DNA of 64,000 bases from Rhodamnia argentea (Eukaryota; Streptophyta; Magnoliopsida; Myrtales; Myrtaceae), in the NCBI RefSeq assembly GCF_020921035.1, contig NC_063151.1:4154001-4218000 (forward strand), read 5' to 3'. Each line of letters begins with the position of its first letter. Within the stretch, counting starts at the first letter, position 1. Position numbers and translations under genes: made by a program. The notes beneath the pieces are model-generated. The model searched no databases and was not told the DNA's origin. It saw only the letters and a list, made by a program, of their open reading frames with translations. This document shows, one piece after another, positions 47,948 to 59,124 of the stretch.

Positions 47948-48628
47948 GGAAAAAGTATAAAAAAATTTCTTAAATCTATTGTATTTGTACCAATTTAGTC
48001 ATGAATTTTTCAGTTGTATTAATTGTGTCCTAACCTTTTGAATATTTGCCAGTTGAGTCTATATGGCCAAATTTAACGGAAAATTGCTAACGTAAATACC
48101 GGCTGTCCTTTGTGTCACAACTAGAATTGACTTGGTCATTTTGTTATATGTTTTTTTTTTGGTGTTTTTTCCTTTATTCCTCATTATTATTATTATTTTT
48201 TGGTTGGGGGGGGTGGGCTGAAGGCCAACCAGGGTCATAGAAATTGGGCAAGGGCTCGCGGGCTCTCAAACTGTGGCCGACAAGGGTGTGGCAACCCTCA
48301 TCCAATTTGGGCCAAGGAAGGGAGCGGAGGTCTTCGCCGAGCCTGGGTAAGGCCACAACACCTTGATCAGGTGGGGGGCCGCGAGGTCGTCCCCAAATCA
48401 ACCCTTGCCCCTCCGTTAAAAACAAATTAAATAAAGAGAGAAAAAAAAAGAGAAAAGGAGAAAATTATAACAAATTAAATATATAAATAAAGATTGAGTC
48501 ATGTAAGACGGTTGGCGTCCACATTAGCAATTTTCGGCCAATATTAGCCTAGGGCAAATTGTAAAAAGATTTAAGACTCAATTAGTATGATCGAAAAGTT
48601 TAAGATTGAAATGACATAAATACAATAG

Positions 48629-48672
<44 letters not shown>

Positions 48673-48685
48673 TTGGTATTTTCCC
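47948..48685. repeat. Foldback transposon, family F1 (copy b)
   Basis: The left arm (GGAAAAAGTATAAAAAAA, then TTAAATCTATTGTATTTGTA) is inverted at the right (ACAATAGATTTA... ending GGTATTTTCCCC). The GC-rich core is at 48205-48420. The right arm contains an (AT)n run at 48632-48664. Confidence 0.7.
48632..48664. repeat. (AT)n microsatellite
   Basis: Uninterrupted TA dinucleotides inside the right arm of F1 copy b. Confidence 0.9.
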
Positions 48686-49310
48686 CGAAGTGTATACGAG
48701 GAATGTTTTCACTAAATTCCATTTTAAGGTTGGCCCGCCTGACCACTGCAAATCAATCAAGTCCTTTTTTTCATTTTTCTAAGTGAAAATTGAAAATTGT
48801 GTTTCGTAGATCACCTTCTCCAAGTCTTTAGTACTCATGTCGAGTTCAGAATTCAACCTCAAGCACGCCCGTCGAAGTAAATAAATCGATCTCGCTTTGA
48901 TCAGCTCTTCGAGCATCATCAGCCTCAACCCACTCGAGAGCATTACAGCTCGATGGGAGTTGCTGACCATGGAAGCTTGCTTACCGCTCAATGATCTCGC
49001 AGCAGTAAATACCAATTATCCGAAAAAATAACGTGATTCCCCTGCACCTGTAAAGCCTTGGAAACATGACATGAATGCAATTCGGCAAAGGAAAAGGGCC
49101 AAGAACATATTCCCAAATCCCATTCAATCCCCTCAGCTTTTTCTTCAACCCCAAGATGCAAAAAACCACAGAATTTAATACAGAACAGATACGAGCGGCC
49201 ATTAGTCACAGGGAAAAGTCGGGTGCTTGGATAGAATCAAACCTACCCCTCCCTTGCTCGAGAATTTGTGCTAAAGCAGACACAGAGTGATGCATCCATC
49301 TCTCACCTCC
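48686..49310. other. Upstream region of the small membrane protein gene
   Basis: No gene supported. Overlapping frames at 48779-49209 have no family resemblance. Confidence 0.4.
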
Positions 49311-49316
49311 TATAAA
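49311..49316 (+). promoter_or_regulatory. TATA box of the small membrane protein gene
   Basis: TATAAA in CTCCTATAAAGTCTGCCC, 131 bp before the ATG at 49442, with an AC/GA-rich leader between. Confidence 0.6.
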
Positions 49317-49441
49317 GTCTGCCCAAAATCTGAACTCACAAACACAGAGACCCGATATCTCACTTCACAAAGTTAGCCCCGAAGAAATTAGAAGCTGAAG
49401 CTAAGAGGGCGAAAAAAAAAACAGAGGAGGAAAGAGAAATA

Positions 49442-49864
49442 ATGGGGTGGCTGATCAAAGAGAAGAGAGGCCCTGCTTGGAAACATGGTTGGACGCAGCA
49501 GTCCATCGCCTCTATATCGCCGCCGCCCATGCCGGTCATCGCCCTCTTGAGCATCGTCCTCCTCCTGCTCTGGCTCTCCTTCCGCATCAACTACACCAGG
49601 CAGATGGAGCGCACGGTCGTCAGCCTGAAGCTCCTCCTCCTGCTCTTGCCCTTGCTCTTGGTCGTCTTGGTGCGCTGGGTCGCCGCCAACAGTGGCCGGC
49701 TTGTGATCCCTCTCCCGGATGCCGACCATGACGCCATGCACCGCGCCAGCCGCACGCCGTGGGGCATCGCGCTCCTCGTGGGGCTGGTCCTGGTGCTGCT
49801 CTCCTACCAGTCGAATTTGCGCTCCCAGTGGTCTCCTTGGTGGTCGTCTTATTACCATCTGTAG
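49442..49864 (+). CDS. Small three-span membrane protein, function unknown
   Basis: A single exon encodes 140 aa. The conserved-looking N-terminus (GWLIKEKRGPAWKHGWTQQS, then SPPPMP) is followed by hydrophobic spans at about 31-48, 61-80 and 107-122. A Trp/Tyr-rich C-terminus ends SPWWSSYYHL. Small plant-specific transmembrane proteins of this plan exist, but I know no assigned function. The start is supported by the TATA box and the AATA ATGG context. Antisense and out-of-frame long ORFs here are GC-skew shadows. Confidence 0.8.
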   Translation: MGWLIKEKRGPAWKHGWTQQSIASISPPPMPVIALLSIVLLLLWLSFRINYTRQMERTVVSLKLLLLLLPLLLVVLVRWVAANSGRLVIPLPDADHDAMHRASRTPWGIALLVGLVLVLLSYQSNLRSQWSPWWSSYYHL

Positions 49865-50547
49865 CGTTTCAGCTGGCAAGGGGTCTTAAAGGGAGAAGTG
49901 TCTGTAGAAAGTTGATCTCTGAATGTTCACTCAAGAGTGAACTTTTTTCCTGGTTTATTAGGTTAGATTGAGGTTCCATATGTCAAGTTGTTTTGGATGC
50001 TAAACTCTCTTGCTCTCTTTCATGTTGTAAATGATAGACACGGTCGCTCGTAACCTCTGATAAAAGAGAAGTACGTTATTATGACCTTTTCAACTCGTTT
50101 CGATCAGGGTGATTGCATTTTCTAGACATGTTTGGGAATCATAACAACTTCGAAAGGAGCTGTGTTTGGTGGTAAAAAAGCTATATTGAACTCTTGCATT
50201 ACAATCATGGATATCTTCATGGCGAAGATCACAGAGCGTCTATTCTTTAAACACGTTGGCGAGCAACCGCACAAATTTACAAGTAAAAGGACAACAAAGT
50301 TGACTCGTCTTCTTTCATGTCGTCCACAGTTGCACAAGAGTGACGACACGAAGACTCATATACGACGCATATTCACTCGGAAGGACACAATACTTCTCTA
50401 AACCTATAGACGGTCAATTGAATTGACTTTCCAGAAAAAAATGACAAAATACACTGTAGCCAGAACCTGCAATGGTGTTAGGCAAATAAGTACAGACAAT
50501 AACGTCTCTAGTTCAACCTACCTAAGAGTAATGGAATGAATCGTGCG
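49865..50547. other. 3' region and spacer
   Basis: 3' UTR of the membrane protein gene, then AT-rich spacer with a possible histone remnant (50132-50395). Confidence 0.4.
50132..50395 (+). pseudogene. Possible degenerate histone H2B remnant
   Basis: The plus frame contains KAILNSC, then DIF, QPHKFTSKRTTKLTRL and later PQLHKSDDTK. These fall in the order of H2B KAMGIMNSF, DIF, KKPTITSREIQTAVRL and PGELAKHAVSEGTK. Identity is low and no N-terminal tail is seen, so chance is possible. Confidence 0.25.
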
Positions 50548-52862
50548 TCATCTCACGGCTGAGGCCTTCAATTTGGGTACTTTAAACGAGGAAGAGAACA
50601 GCTTGGGAGTTTCAACAGCAACGGCCTTTCTTTTTGACCTTCCGGTTCCCTATTGTCATCGAGACGATTGCATACTCAGACATGAAGAAACAAAATCCGT
50701 ACATTTCAATCAGCTCAAAATAAGCAAACCCTTGAGAAGTGGTGAAACTTTCTGCTTCAGTTTCGTTAATGTTATTAACAAGAAAATCTGAACAACGTTC
50801 TCAGTGCCAATAACTATACATCTCGGACAGGTTGTATGAAGACCTAAGTTAGTCAAGTGACACGGGAAGAGTAGGGTACCCATACTTTGCAACAGCATTT
50901 TTAAACTTTGCGGTAGGTGATGCTTAGCATCTGAAAACATGTTAATAACCTAGCTCAGAACATGTCAGCTGTAAGCGTGAACAGAGAGTGAAATTACTGA
51001 CTTGGAGCCTCAGAATGCTACATCTACATGCCACAGATTGATGAACCAAAAACCATGAATTGCATCAGTGCTCGCCGATTGCTTCTCACAAATTGATAAA
51101 TCTATGGTCTCACTACTCTTCCGCTGTTTTTCCCTCTTATCCCTATATCTTACAATTAAATTTCTTTTAATTTCCCTATACCTATCGTTAACAACAAGCA
51201 TGGATATATAAATTAAGATTCTTTCTAATAAGACCAACTTCATGCGACATCACAGAGTATGAAAACTTACCTTTTCGGAATCTTTTAGAGAGTCAGAGAC
51301 TTGTGGATGCCCCGTTTCTTTCTTAGCAAGGACAGTGCGTTTGTGAGCAACACTATTTTTTCCCTCGGTTTTGGAGGTTCTAGTTCTTGACGTGCAGTGA
51401 CTCAAGACAGGTGTCACCGTGCTCTTCTTCAGTGCTTCCGATTCATGGGCAAGCCTGGCTATTTCTTCATTCCGTTTGCCCAAGATGGTTTCCATCTCAT
51501 CTATTTTACTCTTTAGCTCAGCGATAGTATCATCCTTCTCACCTATCATCATTTCAAGCTTCTCCATACTTGTAAGGAGTTTGGATATTTTTTGATTTGC
51601 AAGTTCGAGTTCAGCCCCTTTGCTCTTTAACTTATCGTTAAAGTTAGTTTCCAATATGTTATACTGATGCCATACGAACTTCTTCTCTGCCAGTAATGCG
51701 GATGTTTCAGAATTCTTTTCTGAAACGAGCTTGTCATACTCAAGCCTCAACTTTTTCATTTCTTCCTCCAGCAAATGTGTATGCTCCTCTTGCACTTCCT
51801 TGGCATCTTTAGCAGGCTTCCTATCACTACTTCTGAGTCCTCTCCTCGTTTTTCTGGTTTCTGCAGAGTTATTCAATTGAGCACTCTCCTGCGAAACATT
51901 GAGAATTTGCAACTCACAACAATGTCCAGAAAAGCACTAACGAAAATTGACATTGGAAAACACTAACCTCAAATTCAGAGCATTTCTGTGGAATAATATC
52001 AAGGCACCCTCTAAAATCAGCCAACTCATCATCTGCTTGATCTGTATAGACAAGACAGTGTTATACTTAGACAAACATGCCTCCAAATCATTCAGACCCG
52101 CAGCACATAATTAGGTTTACTATACTTCTGTGGGGCAATAGGAATGCTAATAATGGATCACTAACAGATTCTCTTTGATTGTGAAGACAATCTGAAAACA
52201 AGAGGTGTTTCTTCTTCCCAATCTCATAGCTAGTAAGTTAATTGCTCTTAAACACAGGAAGTTCTAGATTACAACCTAAAATTTAAACACTTAAATCTCT
52301 TAATCGACTCAATTACGGTTCCCAAAACTATACAAGCACCAATATAATTAAATGAAAAGAAGAAAGATCCAAAATTGGGAGGAATTATATGAACTTATGT
52401 CAGAGAGAGATTAGAGAGAGAAAGTCACCAACCTAATTTCAATTTGTACAAAAGAGCCTCCCTTTGCTTCAACCCTAAAGCGAAATCCAACTTCGTGGAC
52501 TCAAGAAAGTGCGCCATGTCTTGCACCTTCAAAGCCCCCTTCATCTGGCCAGAAATTCCGCATAACTAATCAGAAAATCCCCAAATCCATTCCCAATATC
52601 AAAACCCTAAATCAAAATCCCAATCAGTCGAGAGACTTCTTCCCTTTGGGGTCACCTGAGAGATTCGGTCCTTGAGAAAACGAACGTCGGAGTTCCAACG
52701 TCTATGTTGCATCTGGATGCGACCCTCCAGGAGCTTCCTCTCTTTGACGAGAGTCATGAGCTGTGCCTGTTGCTTTCCGAGCATTTCCACGAGAGCGTTG
52801 AATACCTTCCGCCACTTCCGGCGGTCCGAAGAGACTTCAGAAGCGTCTTTCCTGGTCGGCAT
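50548..52862 (-). CDS. Coiled-coil protein with C-terminal nuclear signal, function unknown
   Basis: Five exons, 52862-52656, 52544-52433, 52041-51968, 51888-51271 and 50649-50548, give 370 aa with matching phases. Residues 1-69 are basic and helical (RRKWRKVFNALVEMLGKQQA, then RFLKDRISQ). The middle (about 160-275) is a heptad-rich coiled coil (EEEMKKLRLEYDKLVSEKN, then ELANQKISKLLTSMEKLEMM). The tail has GRSKRKAVAVETPKLFSSSF, with SKRKAVAVETPK a good nuclear-localisation candidate. The last exon was placed by frame and the basic tail. The retained intron (50650-51270) would otherwise add only VSFHTL and a stop. The family was not recognised. Confidence 0.8.
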
Positions 52863-52884
52863 TGCGAATCATAGAAGGAGAAGC

Positions 52885-52910
<26 letters not shown>
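52885..52910. repeat. (GA)n microsatellite in a 5' UTR
   Basis: A GA run just upstream of the ATG at 52862 (CT on the transcript strand), typical of plant leaders. Confidence 0.9.
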
Positions 52911-52915
<5 letters not shown>

Positions 52916-53758
52916 CCAAAGTTTCGATCTTGAGAACAAAGAACAGTGAGCAGAGAGAGAAGCGTCGTTTCAAAACTCCTGTCCACCAACGGTCAAATAC
53001 CAGAGAGGAGGTATATAATGTGGGCCGACATGAATTTGGGCCCAAAATTCAAATGGGCTTTGTAGGTTAATCTATTGCACAGATTTAGCGTATTCCACCC
53101 ACCTAAGGAGATTCCATGGGACAATCATATACATATACATATCGTGATCTTCAATAAATAACTTAGGATTGGCTTAAAGACATACAAATTTACTTTGATC
53201 GTCCCAAATTGAGGCGATTACAAGAAATGATTGTTAGTTCAAGCACGGTTGGAAACCAACCCATTACTAACTTCATCTTCTTCTTTTTATCGGGTAATTT
53301 CATTTTCTTGTGATAAAATTCAGTTCATTCCATCCCTTTCGTCTTTCTAAGAACCTATTAGGAGTTAGCTTTTGTCTGAGCCTTTTGGGCTCTTACGATT
53401 GCTTCTTGCACTCAGTGGAGTGGGTCGACTGAACCTAAAAAAAAAAAAAAACTCCAAATTGTAAGACTATATTGAAAAATGTTTCTTCATACAACACTTC
53501 ATTACGGAAACCCTCGACTTATTTGCGATACATTTTCATACACACTGCACAAAAATCTTTCTAAGGAAACGACGACGCACATAATAATGTCCCCCAACCC
53601 TAACATTCTTCGACATATTTATAAAGTAGGAAACTTTGCATTATATGACCTGCTTCTTTAACATTACAAACAGCTATATACATTACATAACCCAAAGAGG
53701 CGAACAGTATATATAGCGACTCGGGAGAGGTCTGGCGAGGGACTCAGAAACTTCTGTC
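52911..53758. other. Spacer, nothing recognised
   Basis: Promoter side of the coiled-coil gene and, to the right, the 3' UTR of the GASA gene. No other gene. Confidence 0.45.
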
Positions 53759-54372
53759 TCATGGGCACTTAAGCCGGCCACCGTGCGTGGTCATAGTGGC
53801 GTAGCAGGGACAGACGTCGCGGTTGCCGGAAGTGCCCGGAGGAACGCAGTTGCACCGCGTGCAGCACGTCCCGCACGCCCTGTGGCATAGCCGCTGCCTC
53901 GACGCCAGCTGGCAACGGGCAGCGCAGGCGGCGCCGCAGTCTGAAAAGGGTTCGTACGACGGGCATGAATTAGTAATTCAATCCAAACAATCTGTCCAAA
54001 CTTTTTCACAGTCGTGTTGATCGAATGCATCTGTGAACACTACTGCTGTGCTCGTAAGCTAAGTTACCATGTACAGACGACAACTAGTAATTCCCCACGA
54101 CGAGAAAAAACAAAAGCACAGAGAGAGACGACTTAATTGTATGCTCACCGATTTTAGCTGAAGTAGAGCTCGGGTTCGCCTTTGTGCTCTCCTGCAACAG
54201 TAGGAATACATGCATAGGAATAAGGTCAACAACAAAAGGCGTCGAAAACAGAGTTCATATGTCAGAAAAATTGCAGAGTATTTCGACGTACCATCTGATC
54301 AGCGGCTTCGGCGAGATTGAGCAGGAGGAGGCAGAGGAGGATGGAGGCAATCAAAAGCTTGGAGGTGGCCAT
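53759..54372 (-). CDS. Gibberellin-regulated GASA/snakin peptide precursor
   Basis: Three exons, 54372-54292, 54191-54149 and 53940-53759, give 101 aa. The signal peptide (1-23) ends NLAEA. A short variable linker follows (ESTKANPSSTSAKI). The 60-residue GASA domain has all 12 cysteines (DCGAACAARCQLASRQRLC, then RACGTCCTRCNCVPPGTSG, ending GGRLKCP). Family members are secreted, disulfide-rich peptides responsive to gibberellin and other hormones. Some are antimicrobial. The length and three-exon layout are usual. Confidence 0.95.
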
Positions 54373-54488
54373 AGCTGACTGAGAAACGAGCTGGAGCTTC
54401 TGTCTCTGTGATTAACCTGCAGTTCGAAACAGAGGTGGGTATTGCAGTGGAGCTCGGTTTTGTGAGGAAACGAGAGATAAGGGTTGTC

Positions 54489-54497
54489 ATATATATG
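54489..54497 (-). promoter_or_regulatory. TATA box of the intact GASA gene
   Basis: CATATATATG on the minus strand, about 120 bp upstream of the ATG at 54372. Confidence 0.55.
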
Positions 54498-54863
54498 GTG
54501 AGAGCGGAAAAGCTAAGGACGTGCCTGTCTGTGGATACGACATCGAAATAGTAATGAGCGAGAGCTAATCTGGGGAAGCCAGAACCGGACATTCCCTGCA
54601 CTGCATGTACCTTGAACTCGCACCTAGGATGACGTATCACATGTCTTTGGTGGAGCCAACAGAAAGGCCTTGTGAAATCTGGAATCATATGGGCTAAAAG
54701 TTTATCTTTTGTACTCGTTTGGAGTATGCTGGAAGGTTGCTAATTGGGGGATGACTTTATCTAGTGAGCTTAATCTGGCATCGGCTGATGGTTTTTCTGA
54801 TCAGGAAAACTTGATCGCTGGGGTTTGTTATGACGACCATAGTTAAAGCAGTATGATTTTGTA

Positions 54864-55424
54864 TTGAAAGAATTATAAAAAAAAAAGTCATAAATTTATC
54901 GCAATTATGTCAAGTCAATCTTAATTTTTTTTTATATAATAATCATAAATCTTTTGCATTTATGCCAATTCAGTCTATCTGATGCGTTTGAGCCGGCCGG
55001 TTGGCGCTTACGTAGATGCCAACACCGACGTGTCAATTTGTATTAATATTTATTTATTTTTTGATTTATTTATTTTCCATTTCTTTTTATTTTCTCTTCT
55101 TCTCCTTCTTCCTCTAGTCGATCGCTGGATTGGCGATCGACCATGGCGAGGTTGAGCCTCGCCCTCGTGAGTGGCCGACAAGGTCTTTGGTCATTTGTAG
55201 ATTCGGGGAACGGTTGGAGGAAGAAGGAGAAGAAATTAAAAAGAAAGAAAATATTAAATATTAGTAAAAAATTACACACATCAATGTTGACCAGCTAAAG
55301 TTGGCCAAACGGACTAAATTGGCATAAATGCAAAAAAATTAGGACTCAATTGATAAAAATAAAAGGTTGATGGCTGAACTAACACAATTATGGTAGGTTT
55401 TGGACTTTTTCTGATAAGTTTTTC
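54864..55424. mobile_element. Foldback transposon, family F1 (copy c), with 9-bp duplication
   Basis: The perfect direct repeat GATTTTGTA flanks it (54855-54863 and 55425-55433). The left arm (GAAAGAATTATAAAAAAAAA, then GTCATAAATTTATCGCAATT) is inverted at the right (...ACAATTATGGTAGGTTTTGG, ending AGTTTTTC). The GC-rich core is at 55115-55185. This is the best-bounded member of the family. A 9-bp duplication fits a Mutator-like mobiliser. Confidence 0.85.
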
Positions 55425-56516
55425 GATTTTGTAGATCACCGTCTATGTTTTTAAGTTGAATATGGAATCTTACATTTCAATTTGGAATATAATTTTTACG
55501 AGATTGAACGATGTTAACAGATTCAAATGTTTAAATTACTAGATTTTTTTGGGATCAATTTTAAAATATTAGATGAAGACAAGATTCTGCGTTCGAATGC
55601 TTTACTGTTTATTCTCGGTGTTATTTGTGGTTCAATGTTTCCTCCAATTTGGTATGGAATCAGCACGAAGTTGAGATTTAATCTCGAGGATGCAAAGGAG
55701 GATTTGAGAACAAGCCTGAAGCCCCCGATGACCGGAGGGTGAGAGCCAGCCGCTCGCTAGGTGCTCAGGCTAGTCAGCGGACTTTCTCTTGTAGCTATCG
55801 TATCGCCCAACCGCAAAGGTTCAAAATCCCGAAAGCATATCTAGTCTAGTCCCGCTCGTCGATCGTCACCGGCTCTTAAACTCGAGACATATGCCCTAAA
55901 GTTTCCTAAAGCGATTGGATTCTAGGACCGATGTGCCGAGGTGCCGTCTGCTTAGCTGTCAAAAGTTCACATACTGATAAAGATCTTGGCATCTTTATCT
56001 TGAACCTTTGACCTCCAGTTCAATCACGTGTCCTAGGAAGTACGAAGTATCGATAAATTAATACAACTTGGTAGCGGTAGTGGCCTAGTGGGAATACACC
56101 GTCGAGCCTCCAGAAAAGACAAGGGAGGAGGGTGGTAGTGCTCTTTCGAATGGTGGTGGACCGACCCATCCAAAGCTTAAGCTGTGGTCAATGATTGATC
56201 GACGCGAGATTCAAAGCCCTTGACTTAGTTGTGATCAAGGATACTGCTGGTGCTGGGAAACGAAGCCCCACTTTACTTTAGAGTTGGTGAGTCGGATAAG
56301 GCCGAGTCGAGTTGGGTTGGATGTTCGTGAGCAACTGGACAGCATCTCAATAATTTACATGGTGACTCCCAGCTGTATTTAATAGTACATATCATATCAT
56401 ATGATGTGCCCTCGTCGATTTGATCCGACTCGCTTGATGATATGAACATGACTGTACTTTAATCACACAGACTAATAATCACGTGTTATGTAGGAAAGTT
56501 AGTTAGACTTAAAGAG
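55425..56516. other. Intergenic, no supported gene
   Basis: Contains a 71-codon plus frame (55527-55742) with no family resemblance and a moderately GC-rich stretch (55740-56300) of unknown origin. Confidence 0.35.
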
Positions 56517-56990
56517 GGAGAATTACAAGAAAAAAAAAAGTCCTAAATATTTTGTATTTGTGCCGATTCAGTTCATTCAACTAATTTTGACTAGAAATCA
56601 ATGATGTGAGCGATATTTACTAATATTTTGATATTTTTTCAATTTCATTTCTTTTTTGTCTTCATTTTTTTTTCCTTCTTCCTACAATAGTTAGCCCAGT
56701 TCGACGATCGGCCAGAGGCAAGGACTGGAGAGGTAGACCCCACCGGCCTCTGGCTAAGCTCACCCCCTCCAGCCACTAGTGAGAGCGATGTCGCGTCTCG
56801 TCGGGGGCAAGCGAGATCGACCTCTCCGGCCTTCCCTTTGGCTAGTAGTCGGATCTCGGGGATCGGTAGGAGGAAGAAGAAAGAAGAAAGAAAGAGAAAG
56901 AAAAAAAATAAAAATAAAAAAGTTCGAAAAATTATTAAAATCTTATTAAAAACGTCCACGTCGGTGCTGGTTGCGTCACATCGATTATAA
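56517..56990. repeat. Foldback transposon, family F1 (copy d), right arm incomplete
   Basis: The left arm (GGGAGAATTACAAGAAAAAA, then TCCTAAATATTTTGTATTTG) and a GC-rich core (56700-56880) are clear. The right arm stops at CACGTCGGTGCTGG without the outer part. Confidence 0.6.
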
Positions 56991-57871
56991 ATATTGTTTT
57001 ACAGTAACTCTAAAAGTGAATGCGGGTGAGTAAGCATAATTAAATACCCAATACAAATTTGTGACATCAGTCAGTAAATTACTTTGTGCATCTCCAACTA
57101 GTTACGTGAGATAAGCTCATGCCAAGGGTACTAAGTATGGTTTGATTAGTCCTATCATGGATGGATGCATGAAGCCAACCTCGTCCCTACGCACCAAAAG
57201 CGCACGTCTCGACTTACAAGGTGATGGCCGTGGTCTCAAGATTATTCTGAGTCAAAGCACAAGAAACCTGTCGCATTCACATCAAACATCGATCCATTCC
57301 ACCACTCAGGTCGATCGCGATTTGATACTTGGTAGCTTTCGGGAGCTTTCTAGTTTGGCGTGTTTGCTGGAAAAAACAAAAGAGGAACAGCTGTGTTTGC
57401 CGAGAGTTTCGCAGCTGGCAGATGATGATGCCTCACTTTGTCTCATTCTCATTTGGTGAAGGTTCGATCTAAGGCTCCGATCCCCCAATGCCTTTTCCTT
57501 TGCCCGACATCAATCAAAAGTACTAAAACCCATGCAACTTTACGTACCAAGCCAACCTCCCCTTCGAGCACGACGTCGTCATTTCATCAGCTCACGACTA
57601 AAAAACACAGTAAAGGAAGCCAAACAGCCCACGCATGCATGGCGCCGCGACTCATGAGTCATGACCACCCTCATACGCTTCCAAAGTCAGCGCAAATAAT
57701 TCACCCTCGGCTACTTACTGCCGACCCTATGGCCATCTTAATGAGACGTCCACGAGACGAACTTTGCTTTGCTACGATAAGCCCATAAATATTAGCCACC
57801 CTCTACCCTCCGATCGCATTGTATCAAACGTCATCCGACCAAGTCATTAGAACTACACAAAGTCTCGCGCA
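56991..57871. other. Spacer and upstream region of the second GASA gene
   Basis: No coding supported. Frames at 57142-57788 lack resemblance. Confidence 0.4.
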
Positions 57872-58406
57872 ATGGCCGTCCACAAGCTTTTAATTGCTTC
57901 CATCTTAGTCTCCGTCTTCTTCTTCAATTTGCCGAAGCTGATCAGATGGTACCGACTCGTTCCGTTTCGATCATTAGTATATTCTGCTCTTTTTTTTATT
58001 TTCCTTCTCTTCTGTGTTGCACTACCTCAAGTCCGTTCAGATTTACCAAAACAACCCTTCTTGTGTCCTTAACAGACGCAGGGAGTTGGAAACGCAGGAG
58101 ACAATTCGAAGCTTCCAAAGATGGGTGCAGAAGCTGTATTTAAAGAGTCATCTTTCCTTTGCCTCCGTAAAATTTAAGTGAAATAATCGTCTAGTAACGT
58201 GAGGCCTTCATCTTCGTTGTGTAGACTGCGGCGGAGCCTGTGCCGCCAGGTGTCAGCTGTCGTCGAGGCCTTGCCTTTGCCAGAGGGCTTGTGGGACGTG
58301 CTGTGCCCGCTGCAACTGTGTCCCTCCGGGCACCTCCGGCAACCTCGACGTCTGTCTGTGCTACACCAACATGACCACCCGCGGCAACAAGCGCAAGTGT
58401 CCCTGA
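57872..58406 (+). CDS. GASA/snakin-like gene, doubtful exon 1 junction
   Basis: Three exon blocks mirror the intact gene at 53.8 kb: 57872-57948 (MAVHKLLIASILVSVFFFNL...), 58082-58124 (43 bp, the same length as the intact gene's exon 2) and 58225-58406 (182 bp, the same length as exon 3). The domain reads DCGGACAARCQLSSRPCLC, then RACGTCCARCNCVPPGTSG, and ends NKRKCP. It has 13 cysteines (an extra one in RPCLC). Exon 1 is 4 bp shorter than its paralogue before the conserved donor at 57949, so that splice puts the rest out of frame. A GT ten bases on (57959) would restore an open 103-aa frame. The usual Ala-x-Ala signal cleavage site is lost. It is either a diverged gene or a recent pseudogene. 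Confidence 0.55.
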
Positions 58407-58965
58407 GACGTTCGACGGGCTTCCTTCTTTATTTTCGACGGTTGGACACCAATCACTACTCAAGCTGCTGATTACCATGGGGACGTTGTTCTTGTACTTT
58501 GAGTTTGATGAAGCTCGTTAGGAAGTGGTTTGCAAACACAAATTCACAATGTCTCAGCAATTTATCTGTAATGTGTCCATCGTGAATAAAGTTCTTCCTT
58601 TGATTTTTCTTTTTACTGCACTTATTACTCTTTTGCTCCGTGTGATTGATTGATGAGGAACATATAATATCTACTCAACTGAATCTAGACCATTATAAAT
58701 CGTGGATTCTATATTGGTCCAATGTGAGGTCCATCTAAGTTGACGGTTCATATTCTTTTTGAACATGTACTAGATTAATCAAATAATTTCCTCCTAATTT
58801 GATGGTTGGATATATAGTTCGACCTTTGCTGGTCCTGCAAGCAATTAGGCCTAAACGTGAAAATGTAGTAATTTGGGCTTTCGCATTTAGGTTCCGACCA
58901 TATATGTTATTGGGCTTGGTCCCTCTAATGGCCACGTGATTAAATTGAACAGGTAAAATCGACCA
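58407..58965. other. 3' flank and spacer in the GASA cluster
   Basis: AATAAAG near 58583 may be the poly(A) signal of the preceding GASA gene. No other gene. Confidence 0.45.
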
Positions 58966-59124
58966 CTATTGCCGCGGCCAAGCCTGTGCAAGAGGGCATG
59001 CGCGAGTGCGACTTGCTGCGCCCGCTGCAACTGCATGCCGCCGGGAACTTCCGGCAACTACGACGCCCGCTCTTGCTATGCCAACACGCCTACCCATGGA
59101 TGCAGGCATAAATGCCCCTGGTAG
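58966..59124 (+). pseudogene. GASA-domain fragment
   Basis: A 52-codon frame equals the last three quarters of a GASA domain: LLPRPSLCKRACASATCCAR, then CNCMPPGTSGNYDARSCYAN, ending HKCPW and TAG. It lacks a signal peptide and the first three domain cysteines. It carries a three-residue insertion (ASA) in the RACGTCC motif, and one cysteine is lost while another is gained. No upstream exons were found. A 5'-truncated tandem copy. Confidence 0.75.

Noticed and set aside
49388-49879. Minus-strand 163-codon frame over the small membrane protein gene
   Set aside because: Charged low-complexity antisense of a hydrophobic CTC-rich gene. The plus strand has the TATA box and membrane spans.
55527-55742. 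A 71-codon plus frame with a hydrophobic middle
   Set aside because: No recognisable family, promoter or splice context. It begins just outside F1 copy c and the length is compatible with chance.
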